A stretch of DNA of 8,207 nt from JBBTXJ01 sp038061815 (GTDB lineage: Bacteria; Patescibacteriota; Patescibacteriia; Magasanikbacterales; JBBTXJ01), in contig JBBTYK010000020.1 in NCBI GenBank assembly GCA_038061815.1, positions 1 through 8,207 on the forward strand. The letters run 5' to 3'. Made by a program: the position numbers and the translations under genes. Positions 1-6,225 of the stretch are shown one piece after another. Numbering within the stretch: position 1 is the first letter of the stretch; every line of letters starts with the position of its first letter. The notes under the pieces are model-generated. The model had not been told where the DNA came from. It saw only the letters and a list, made by a program, of their open reading frames with translations, and did no database searches.

Positions 1-1
1 T

Positions 2-70
2 GATTTACAGCAGATTGTAAGTAATCATATTAATAAGTGGGATAAATTCCGAAGGCAATCGGTTGTATGA
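2..70 (+). CDS. C-terminal end of an upstream gene (partial)
   Basis: One frame is open from base 2 to a TGA at 68-70 and gives 22 residues ending in KFRRQSVV. The other two forward frames hit stops at once (TGA at 1-3 and TAA at 22-24 in one, TAA at 18-20 in the other). The TGA overlaps the ATG of the next gene as ATGA, the same coupling seen again at 4601-4604, which supports this being a real gene end. The visible tail is polar and basic (Lys, Arg) with no membrane segment. It is too short to identify. From the context it is probably another member of the secretion-type operon. Confidence 0.5.
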   Translation, partial: DLQQIVSNHINKWDKFRRQSVV

Positions 71-1332
71 AGTATATTTTTACTACCGATGAGGTGGAAC
101 GTCTGGAAAAAACAGTATCGGCATCAGTGAAGCAATATATTGAAGGCGTACTGGCGCCCGGCGTTATTGTATTGGTTAAAAAGTATATCAATGAAGGAGA
201 GGCGCGTGTTGCGGGCAGTTTGGTGGGGTGGATGGCGCTTAAGGGGAAGGATGCTCTACGGGCAATGCCGCAATATTTTTTGGATAATTTATCTTTTAGT
301 GAGCCGTTGGCATATACCATGGCTGATATGATTGTTGAGCAATGCGGTGACGCACTGCAGAAGGCAGTTCCTGATTTTAATGTTCAGGCGATACGGTTGC
401 CATGGAAGACGAAGGTTGACCCGGCGGCATTGACAGACGCGAACCAACAAACATCAAAATCAATCCCTACGCCCGTCACCGTTGCGCAAGAACCGGAGGT
501 GGTGGCGCATGAACAGCAAGGGCTGCGGCATCAGGACGCGGAGGAGCGGTTGGCGATTCGCGTGCGCATGATTGAACAGCTCGCGGGTATTAAGTTCAAC
601 AACCAAAATCTTGAAGAGCGGTTCCGTCACGTGATTCGGCCGGCGCTCAAAGGCGTGAAGGACTTGGCAGATGCGCGGCGGCAGCTCGCGCTGACGGAAG
701 ACAAGGGCGGCGTCGGCATGGGACATAATCAGGTTGAAGAGGTCATCGGATTGATTGAACGATTGCACGCAAAAGACCGTGAATTGGAGACGCGCGCAGT
801 GACGGCAAAACCGGTTGCGCCCGCGAGTATGTTGCCGATGGTGGAGGAACATGAGGAGCTGGTGCCGATGGTGACCGGCGGGATTGCTTCGGCCCCTGCG
901 GGGCCTCGCAATGACGCGGGGCAGAAACTCAACCAGTTGATTCAGCAGAGCGCGGCGGACCAGCCGATGGATTTAGGGCGCACCATGCATGATGTGGTCG
1001 CGCGGCCGATTGCGATGGGGCCGATTGAGGAATTGCGCACGATGGACCTCACGGATTTTCGCCGTTTGGCCGCCAAATCGGGCGCGGCGGCGGATAAAAT
1101 CCGCCAGAGACTGGCGGTATTGCGCGAAGACGGCATTGACCGTTACGCGGCCGGCATCAAAGCGTGGCGCGAGAGCGCCGTGTACGGCGTGTATGTCCGC
1201 ATGATTCGGCAGGGGTTGGTTGAGGGGCGGCCGATTGAGGACATCGCGGCCGCGGATACAAGCGACCCGGAACGATTCAGTGGCGAAGAGCTGCAAGCCG
1301 TGATAGAATTAAATAAGTCGTTGAGGTTTTAG
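67..1332 (+). CDS. Hypothetical helical protein, first full gene of the T4SS-like operon
   Basis: This is a 421-aa protein of unknown function with no signal peptide, no clear membrane segment and no catalytic motif that I recognise, so it is probably cytoplasmic. Three parts can be seen. Residues 1-115 are a mostly helical N-terminal region. Residues about 150-260 are highly charged, helix-rich and probably coiled-coil, with a Gly-rich turn near 212-218 (GGVGMG). Residues 319-421 form a compact C-terminal helical module containing GIKAWRES and ending ELNKSLRF. Pro/Ala/Gln-rich linkers separate the parts. I recall similar C-terminal modules in unnamed CPR proteins beside PrgI/VirB4 genes, but this is memory, not a search. 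The start ATG overlaps the TGA of the preceding gene (ATGA), and the stop lies 3 nt before the PrgI gene. GC is about 43 % over 1-360 and about 60 % over 1021-1140, an unusual gradient within one gene. A cytosolic accessory or scaffold role for the VirB4 machine is inferred from position only. Confidence 0.85.
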   Translation: MKYIFTTDEVERLEKTVSASVKQYIEGVLAPGVIVLVKKYINEGEARVAGSLVGWMALKGKDALRAMPQYFLDNLSFSEPLAYTMADMIVEQCGDALQKAVPDFNVQAIRLPWKTKVDPAALTDANQQTSKSIPTPVTVAQEPEVVAHEQQGLRHQDAEERLAIRVRMIEQLAGIKFNNQNLEERFRHVIRPALKGVKDLADARRQLALTEDKGGVGMGHNQVEEVIGLIERLHAKDRELETRAVTAKPVAPASMLPMVEEHEELVPMVTGGIASAPAGPRNDAGQKLNQLIQQSAADQPMDLGRTMHDVVARPIAMGPIEELRTMDLTDFRRLAAKSGAAADKIRQRLAVLREDGIDRYAAGIKAWRESAVYGVYVRMIRQGLVEGRPIEDIAAADTSDPERFSGEELQAVIELNKSLRF

Positions 1333-1335
1333 CGT

Positions 1336-1776
1336 ATGGCGCAGCGATTTTTGGTGCCGCAATTCATTTCCGACGAAGACAAAATCCTCGGCCCGATTAC
1401 CGTGCGCCAATTTTTGATTCTCGTGGTGACGGCGTTTCTTTCTTTTATTATATGGAAATTGGCGGACTTGGCGCTGGCCGGCATCTTGATTTTTCTCGTT
1501 GCGGGCTTGGGTATTGTGCTCGCATTTGCTAAAATAAACGGGCAGGTGTTTCATATTTTTTTGTTGAACTTCGTGCGGAACACGTTCCGTCCTTCATTGC
1601 GCATTTGGCGCAAAGAGTATCCGAAAGATGAATTGCAGGCGTATCTCAACGCGGCGCCGCCGCCGGCGCTGCAGAAGGAGGAAATCCGGCGCAAAGAAAT
1701 GCCGCGCGGCCGATTGAGCGAATTGTCGCTCATGGTGAATACCGGCGGCGCGTATAATCCGGAAGAGTATAAATAA
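1336..1776 (+). CDS. PrgI family membrane protein (VirB3-like T4SS component)
   Basis: This 146-aa protein matches the PrgI family, small membrane proteins encoded next to VirB4-type ATPases in Gram-positive and CPR conjugation-like systems. The family is thought to take the place of VirB3 in the inner-membrane complex. The family signature is visible at the N-terminus, with VPQFI at 7-11 followed by EDKILGPITVRQF at 14-26. Two hydrophobic segments follow at about 26-43 and 45-65. The C-terminal half is basic and cytoplasmic (RNTFRPSLRIW and similar). The start lies 3 nt after the preceding stop, with GAGG at 1323-1326 giving a 9-nt spacing. The next gene begins 1 nt after the stop. Because PrgI and VirB4 are neighbours in known systems, the context strengthens the call. 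The substrate of the machine cannot be read from this gene. Confidence 0.88.
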   Translation: MAQRFLVPQFISDEDKILGPITVRQFLILVVTAFLSFIIWKLADLALAGILIFLVAGLGIVLAFAKINGQVFHIFLLNFVRNTFRPSLRIWRKEYPKDELQAYLNAAPPPALQKEEIRRKEMPRGRLSELSLMVNTGGAYNPEEYK

Positions 1777-1777
1777 T

Positions 1778-2467
1778 ATGGCCACAAAAAAATCGTCAGC
1801 TCCGCCATCCACGCAACGGTATCTTGACATAGCCTCCATCCGCGACGGCGTGGTGATTATGAAAGACGGGACGCTCCGCGCGGTGCTCATGGTGTCCAGC
1901 GTTAATTTTGCGCTGAAATCCGAGGAGGAGCAGAGCGCGCTCGTGAACGGGTACGTCAGTTTTTTGAACACGCTTGAGTACCCCATCCAAGTGGTGATTC
2001 AGTCGCGCAAGATGAACATTGACGTGTATATCAATCAGCTGAAAGAGCAGGAGCAAAAACAGACCAACGAACTGCTGCGCGGGCAGATTCAGGATTATCG
2101 GCAGTTTGTGGTTGATTTGATTGAGCTCGGCGAAATTATGCAGAAACGATTTTACGTGGTGGTGCCGTACGACCCGGTGGCGAATAAAAAGAAGGGATTT
2201 TTCACGCGGTTGAAAGAGGCGATGGCGCCGGCGCGGATTATTAAATTGAAGGAGAAGCAATTCAAGGAACGCACGCAGGATTTGCAGTTGCGCATTGACA
2301 CCATCAGCGGCGCGCTGCAGGGAATGAGTTTGAAAGTGGTGCGGCTGGATACGCAGGGGCTGATAGAATTATTTTATAACACCTATAACCCTGTGACTTC
2401 CCAGCAGGAAGAATTGACGGATGTGAGCAAAGTGCAGGTGGAGGGCGATGTGGCGTTCGCAGAATAA
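1778..2467 (+). CDS. Stand-alone TraC/VirB4 N-terminal-domain protein
   Basis: This 229-aa protein resembles only the N-terminal (TraC-like) domain of VirB4 ATPases. Residues about 15-75 run YLDIASIRDGVVIMKDGTLR, then NFALKSEEEQ, then SFLNTLEYPIQVVIQSRK, a typical N-terminal VirB4 pattern. A charged helical stretch follows (about 85-150), with YVVVPYDP near 127-134. There is no Walker A, no Walker B and no membrane segment. It ends before any ATPase domain, and the complete VirB4 of the next gene begins 1 nt after its stop. The gene has its own start (ATG after TAAT, GGAAGAG 10 nt upstream), so it is a normal gene and not a frameshifted fragment. It probably sits on the cytoplasmic face with PrgI and VirB4 as a structural partner or a duplicated N-domain. 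That role is inferred. Confidence 0.82.
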   Translation: MATKKSSAPPSTQRYLDIASIRDGVVIMKDGTLRAVLMVSSVNFALKSEEEQSALVNGYVSFLNTLEYPIQVVIQSRKMNIDVYINQLKEQEQKQTNELLRGQIQDYRQFVVDLIELGEIMQKRFYVVVPYDPVANKKKGFFTRLKEAMAPARIIKLKEKQFKERTQDLQLRIDTISGALQGMSLKVVRLDTQGLIELFYNTYNPVTSQQEELTDVSKVQVEGDVAFAE

Positions 2468-2468
2468 T

Positions 2469-4604
2469 ATGGCATTTAAACCCGTACAATCCGGCGCCGT
2501 GGTAACCGAGGGGGGCAAAAAAATTGACCTTGCCGCGCTGGTGCGTTCAAAAGCGCAGAGCGAAGAGGCGGTGAAAGCGCACGCAGTGGAAGCGGATGTG
2601 ACGGCGCTTGAAGAAGAGCGCGTGTATCGCGAGGGCGTGGTTTCGGTGCGCGACCTTATCGCGCCGGCGGCGTTCAAAGTGGAGCCGCAGGTGCTGCATC
2701 TGGGAGATATGGTGGTGCGCACCATTTATGTGGTGACCTATCCGCGCTACATCAATCTGGGTTGGTTCGCGCCTATCATCAACATGAATGTGACGGCGGA
2801 TATTTCCATGTATTTTTATCCGATTAAAGCGAACATCATTTTGAAACAGCTGAAAAAGAAAGTGGGCACCGTTGAAGCGGAAATCAGGGCGGCGGCGGAA
2901 AAAGGGGCGCCGCGCGACCCGGCGGCCGAGACCGCGATTCAAGACGTTGAGCGCCTGCGAGATTCGTTGACGCAAGGCACGGAGCATTTTTTCCAGTTCG
3001 CATTGTACGCGACCATCTACGCTAAAGATGCCGAAGCGCTGAACAAGATTTCAGAACAGGTTGAAACCGTGTTTGCTAGTTCGCTGATTTACACCCGCCG
3101 CGCGTTTTACCAAACCGAACAGGGTTTCAATTCCACCATGCCGCTTGCGAACGATGAATTGGCGGTGGCGTTTAACATGAATTCCTCGCCGATTGCGTCG
3201 TCGTTTCCGTTTGTGTCCAGCGATTTGACCTCGGACAACGGCATATTGTACGGCATCAACCGGCACAACAACAGCTTGATTATTTTTGACCGTTTCAGCT
3301 TGCCGAACGCGAACGGCATCGTATTCGCCACGTCCGGCGCCGGAAAAAGTTACGCGGTGAAACTGGAGATTCTGCGCACGCTCATGATGGGCATTGACGT
3401 GATTTGCATTGACCCTGAAATGGAGTATAAAAATTTGTCCGATGCGGTGGGCGGTTCGTACATCAACCTGTCGCTGGCTTCCGAAAGCAAAATCAATCCG
3501 TTTGATTTGCCGCGTCCCACCACCAGCGATACGTCAACCGAGGACATCATTCGGAGCGCGGTCATTACTACAAAAGGCATTTTGCGTCTCATGCTTGGGC
3601 AATTTACCACGGAGGAGGATTCGTTGTTGGACCGCGCGCTGTTGGAAACGTATGCCAAGAAAGACATTACGCCCGACACGGATTTGACCAAATTGGGCCC
3701 GACGGACATGCCGATTCTCGCCGACCTACAAAATATCTTGGACGGCATGACCGGCGCCAAAGACATCGTTGAGCGGCTGAAAAAATACACCGAGGGCACG
3801 TTCGCAGGGCTCATGAACGCGTATACGAACGTAACGATGAATAATCAGTTTGTGGTGTTTTCCGTGCGCGATTTGGAAGATGAACTGCGGCCCGTCGGCA
3901 TTTTCATTATCGTCAATTATATTTGGAATGTGGTGCGTTCCGAGCGCAAAAAGCGCGTTCTGGTGATTGATGAGGCGTGGTGGCTCATGCAGCACGAGGA
4001 TTCCGCGCGATTTATTTTTACGCTCGCGAAACGGTGCCGAAAATATTATCTCGGCATCACCACGATTACGCAGGATGTTGCGGACTTTTTGGGGTCGCAG
4101 TACGGCCGCGCGATTGTGACCAACTCGCAGATGCAGTTGCTGTTGAAACAGTCAACGGCCGCCGTGGATAAATTGGTTGAGGTGTTTATGCTGACGCAGG
4201 GCGAGAAGTTTTTATTGCTTGAGTCCGGCGTTGGAGAGGGGATTTTCTTTGCAGGTCCGCGGCACGCTGCCATTAAAGTGGTGGCATCCTATAATGAAGA
4301 CAAATTGGTGACCACGAATCCGGAACAGCTGCTTGAGATTGAAAAATCCAAAAAGGCGTTCCGTGAAATGGTGAAGGCGAAAGAGGTAGAAGACAGCGCG
4401 ACTGCCGCGACGACGGCACCATCGGCGGCGCCGCAAGAGCTGAACATTGAAACGCCGGCCGAGGCGGCGGTGCCCGCAGAGGCTCCGGCTGCCGTGCCGG
4501 CAGAAATTCCTTCGCCGCCGGCGACTCCGACCCCACCTCCTGCTGAAACGCCATTATCGCCGACGCCTCCGCCTCCGGCGGAAGCTGCTAACAGCACACC
4601 ATGA
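2469..4604 (+). CDS. virB4: VirB4-type type IV secretion system ATPase
   Basis: This 711-aa VirB4/TraC-family AAA+-like ATPase powers assembly or substrate transfer in type IV secretion and conjugation machines at the inner membrane. Residues about 50-240 form the TraC-like N-terminal domain. The ATPase domain follows, with Walker A ATSGAGKS at 287-294 (Lys293), Walker B VLVIDEAWW with Asp501-Glu502, and the ITTITQD motif with Gln535. The family core ends near residue 637. Residues 642-711 are a Pro/Ala/Glu-rich low-complexity tail with repeated PAE. The first Walker A glycine is Ala287, which I believe is common in CPR homologues. The start at 2469 is preferred because it follows the previous stop as TAATATG, the same junction as at 1778. 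An alternative ATG at 2448 would overlap the previous gene, and its GGAGGG lies only 2 nt upstream, too close. The stop TGA overlaps the next ATG (ATGA). No relaxase or VirD4 is visible, so conjugation versus protein secretion cannot be decided. Confidence 0.95.
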   Translation: MAFKPVQSGAVVTEGGKKIDLAALVRSKAQSEEAVKAHAVEADVTALEEERVYREGVVSVRDLIAPAAFKVEPQVLHLGDMVVRTIYVVTYPRYINLGWFAPIINMNVTADISMYFYPIKANIILKQLKKKVGTVEAEIRAAAEKGAPRDPAAETAIQDVERLRDSLTQGTEHFFQFALYATIYAKDAEALNKISEQVETVFASSLIYTRRAFYQTEQGFNSTMPLANDELAVAFNMNSSPIASSFPFVSSDLTSDNGILYGINRHNNSLIIFDRFSLPNANGIVFATSGAGKSYAVKLEILRTLMMGIDVICIDPEMEYKNLSDAVGGSYINLSLASESKINPFDLPRPTTSDTSTEDIIRSAVITTKGILRLMLGQFTTEEDSLLDRALLETYAKKDITPDTDLTKLGPTDMPILADLQNILDGMTGAKDIVERLKKYTEGTFAGLMNAYTNVTMNNQFVVFSVRDLEDELRPVGIFIIVNYIWNVVRSERKKRVLVIDEAWWLMQHEDSARFIFTLAKRCRKYYLGITTITQDVADFLGSQYGRAIVTNSQMQLLLKQSTAAVDKLVEVFMLTQGEKFLLLESGVGEGIFFAGPRHAAIKVVASYNEDKLVTTNPEQLLEIEKSKKAFREMVKAKEVEDSATAATTAPSAAPQELNIETPAEAAVPAEAPAAVPAEIPSPPATPTPPPAETPLSPTPPPPAEAANSTP

Positions 4605-5164
4605 TTTTTTCTGAACGCCGCAACGTGTTCATCGCGCTCATCGGCCTTGCCGCGCTCGTTGTGATTGGCGTTATCGTAGCGGTTATTCGTTTAACGGGCG
4701 ATGACGGCGCTCAAACTAAAAATGCGGAAGGCACGCCGTTTACCGCGCCCGCGGCCGAGACCAAACCAACTGCGCCGCCGAAAGACCCTGACAGGCAGGC
4801 AGCGGAATCATTGGCGCGGTTTTTTGTTGAGCGCATCGGCAGTTATTCAAACCAGAATCAGTTTCAAAACGTGGAGGACGTGAAACCACTCATGACAGCG
4901 CGCGTGCAGGCGTGGGCTGACGGATTGAAAAAACAAGAGGCGGTGGGCGGCGGATACCGCGGCATCACCACGAAGGCGCTTGCGCTTGAGGTGGTGACAT
5001 GGAATCCAAAACAGTCCGCGGTGATGCGCGTATCAACGCAACGGCAGGAAGAACGCGACGGCGAGGCGCCGCGGGTGTATTATCAGGATGCCGAGGTGCA
5101 ACTTATCTATCAAGGAGACGCATGGCTCGTGGATGGGATTTATTGGAAAGAGGAACGCACGTAG
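4601..5164 (+). CDS. Single-pass membrane protein, possible VirB8-like subunit
   Basis: This 187-aa protein has a short basic cytoplasmic start (MIFSERRN), one membrane helix at 9-29, a Pro/Ala/Thr-rich linker at about 32-63 and an extracytoplasmic domain at about 64-187. The domain opens with an amphipathic helix (ESLARFFVERIGSY). A second helix follows (VKPLMTARVQAWADGL), then alternating beta-type strands (ALALEVVTWN, SAVMRVSTQRQ, YYQDAEVQLIYQ), and it ends with GDAWLVDGIYWKEE. Helices followed by a curved sheet and a final W-x-V-D-G-I-Y-W strand fit an NTF2-like fold. With one N-terminal anchor this is the architecture of VirB8 and of the Gram-positive TcpC/VirB8-like proteins. That identification is inferred from architecture and operon position; no family signature is certain. 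The gene starts in an ATGA overlap with virB4, without its own ribosome site, and its last 43 nt overlap comF. Confidence 0.8.
   Translation: MIFSERRNVFIALIGLAALVVIGVIVAVIRLTGDDGAQTKNAEGTPFTAPAAETKPTAPPKDPDRQAAESLARFFVERIGSYSNQNQFQNVEDVKPLMTARVQAWADGLKKQEAVGGGYRGITTKALALEVVTWNPKQSAVMRVSTQRQEERDGEAPRVYYQDAEVQLIYQGDAWLVDGIYWKEERT
5112..5117 (+). promoter_or_regulatory. Strong Shine-Dalgarno site that fixes the comF start
   Basis: AAGGAG stands 4 nt before the ATG at 5122 and lies inside the coding sequence of the preceding gene. It is the clearest ribosome-binding site in the window. It selects 5122 as the comF start over an in-frame ATG at 4999 that would add 41 arginine-rich residues unlike the family. 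Confidence 0.7.
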
Positions 5165-5808
5165 TTGCGGAGCGTTTGTTGCCGCTCCATTGCGTGGGAT
5201 GCGAGCGCGAGGGCGTATGGATGTGCGAGGCGTGTCAAAACACGCTTTTGTTTTTGCCGCCCGTGTGGCAGGAAGGACTGGCGCCAGTTTGCGGCGTTGC
5301 CGCGGTGTATCCGTACGGCGATTCTGCGGTGCGCGAAGCCATTCACGCGCTCAAGTATCGGTACGGTGAGGGCATCATGGGATGGATGGGGGAACAAATT
5401 GCACAGTGGGCCGATGAGGGCGGGAGCGACATCGTTCCGCGCGATGCGGTGTTCGTGCCGGTGCCGTTGCACTATCGGCGGTATGTGACGCGCGGATACA
5501 ATCAGGCGGAGTTGCTGGCGCATGCATTCGGACGCGCGTTTGGTGTGCCGGTGGCGCCGTTGCTGAAACGCCGCCGCGCGACGGTGGCGCAGATGACGCA
5601 GTCGCGCATCGGGCGTCTGCAGAATATCGCGGGCGCATTTGTCGCAGATGAACGCGCGTGCGCTCGCTATGGCGCGCTTGGATTTCCAACCATCGTCATC
5701 GTTGATGACGTCACGACCACCGGCGCTACGCTTGCCGCCTGCGCTCGCGCGCTCACGGCGGTTGGCGCAACGCGCGTGTACGGTATCGCGTTCGCAAAGG
5801 AATTGTAA
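5122..5808 (+). CDS. comF: ComF family protein (zinc ribbon plus phosphoribosyltransferase fold)
   Basis: This 228-aa protein has the usual ComF layout and length. An N-terminal zinc ribbon has four cysteines as C-x2-C and C-x2-C (Cys24, Cys27, Cys35, Cys38). A type I phosphoribosyltransferase-like domain follows. Family motifs are VPVPLHYRR at about 112-120, RGYNQAELLA from 124, and the PRPP-binding loop VDDVTTTGAT at 194-203. ComF (GntX in E. coli) is a cytoplasmic protein needed for efficient natural transformation in several bacteria and is thought to act on incoming single-stranded DNA with the uptake and recombination machinery; its exact reaction is unsettled. The ATG at 5122 is backed by AAGGAG and the family-like N-terminus. 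It overlaps the preceding gene by 43 nt, so it is part of the VirB4 operon and its last gene. The arginine-rich N-terminal extension possible from 4999 is out-of-frame reading of the neighbour. Confidence 0.93.
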   Translation: MARGWDLLERGTHVVAERLLPLHCVGCEREGVWMCEACQNTLLFLPPVWQEGLAPVCGVAAVYPYGDSAVREAIHALKYRYGEGIMGWMGEQIAQWADEGGSDIVPRDAVFVPVPLHYRRYVTRGYNQAELLAHAFGRAFGVPVAPLLKRRRATVAQMTQSRIGRLQNIAGAFVADERACARYGALGFPTIVIVDDVTTTGATLAACARALTAVGATRVYGIAFAKEL

Positions 5809-5810
5809 CC

Positions 5811-5844
5811 AAAAATCCACTACACCGGTTGGCGGAGTGGATTT
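5811..5844 (-). terminator. Possible rho-independent terminator for the 96-aa minus-strand gene
   Basis: AAATCCACT (5813-5821) and AGTGGATTT (5836-5844) form a 9-bp stem with a 14-nt loop. Read on the minus strand the stem ends in a run of five T (complement of 5811-5815), which fits termination of the convergent gene ending at 5926. On the plus strand only TTT follows, and it lies within the stem, so termination of comF would be weak. The stem has only four G-C pairs, so the call is tentative. Confidence 0.4.
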
Positions 5845-5854
5845 CTGGCAAAAG

Positions 5855-5917
5855 TGACATGCGGCGTAGCCGCATGTCATCCTGGAGGCCTCGCGAAGCG
5901 AGGCCGATAGGATCCAG
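5855..5917. repeat. Double palindromic intergenic element (REP-like)
   Basis: Two perfect hairpins lie 7 nt apart. The first is TGACATGCGGC (5855-5865), loop GTA, GCCGCATGTCA (5869-5879), an 11-bp stem. The second is GGCCTCGC (5887-5894), loop GAA, GCGAGGCC (5898-5905), an 8-bp stem. It is extended outward by CTGGA (5882-5886) pairing with TCCAG (5913-5917) across a one-sided bulge at 5906-5912. No T run follows on either strand, so these are not classical terminators. The words GTCATCCTGGA, GCGAAGCGAGG and AGGATCCAG resemble dispersed palindromic elements seen between genes in many uncultured bacteria. The element sits between convergent genes, a usual place for REP sequences. Copy number cannot be seen here. 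Confidence 0.65.
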
Positions 5918-5925
5918 ATGTGGAT

Positions 5926-6216
5926 TTACTGCGCCGGTGTTCCCGCAGCCGGTGTACCAGTTTCGGCAGCTGCTTCCGGCTCTCCTGCGGCATCTTGCGC
6001 CGTGCCACGTTTGTAGGCAACCCAGCCGCCCCATACAATGAGCACTAAAATGACGAGCCAAATGAGCTTTGAGAGCCAACCGCTCTCTTTGCCGCGTGGC
6101 GCATCGGGCGCTTTAGACCCTTCGTGATGTCCCTCGTGCACATCCCCCTCTTCCGGTTCCCCCTCGGCGCCCACCTCCAACTCCGGCGTCTCCTCTTGAT
6201 TTTTTGGTTCATCCAT
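5926..6216 (-). CDS. Small single-pass membrane protein of unknown function
   Basis: This 96-aa protein is not recognised. Residues 1-35 are strongly acidic (many Glu, few Lys) and contain a small histidine cluster at His27, His30 and His31. A hydrophobic segment rich in Trp, Ile and Val spans about 47-67, followed by a basic flank (YKRG) at 68-71. Residues 72-96 are a Gly/Ala/Thr/Pro-rich tail with a repeated AGTPA. With positive charge after the helix (Lys69, Arg70) and acidic residues before it, the positive-inside rule suggests that the C-terminus is cytoplasmic and the acidic His-containing part lies outside. Lys43 and Lys50 weaken that prediction. The start ATG at 6216 has AAGG about 4 nt upstream on the minus strand. 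The gene converges on comF and diverges from typA. Its base composition and steady frame support a real gene, but no function can be given. Confidence 0.7.
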   Translation of the reverse strand: MDEPKNQEETPELEVGAEGEPEEGDVHEGHHEGSKAPDAPRGKESGWLSKLIWLVILVLIVWGGWVAYKRGTAQDAAGEPEAAAETGTPAAGTPAQ

Positions 6217-6225
6217 ATGCCTTCA

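Noticed and set aside
2448..2468. Upstream virB4 start at 2448
   Set aside because: Its GGAGGG is only 2 nt away, it overlaps the previous gene, and 2469 repeats the TAATATG junction seen at 1778. It cannot be fully excluded.
4289..4597. Minus-strand frame rich in Gly/Ala/Ser opposite the virB4 tail
   Set aside because: It is the complement of the Pro/Ala low-complexity tail. Length and composition follow from that.
4999..5121. Extended start for comF at 4999
   Set aside because: The added 41 residues are Arg/Gly-rich and read the 187-aa gene out of frame. The AAGGAG before 5122 and the family length favour 5122.
5140..5880. Long minus-strand frame (246 codons) opposite comF
   Set aside because: It lies antisense to a clearly identified ComF with conserved motifs. 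Its translation is Arg/His/Ala-rich without domains, as expected from the complement of GC-rich coding DNA.
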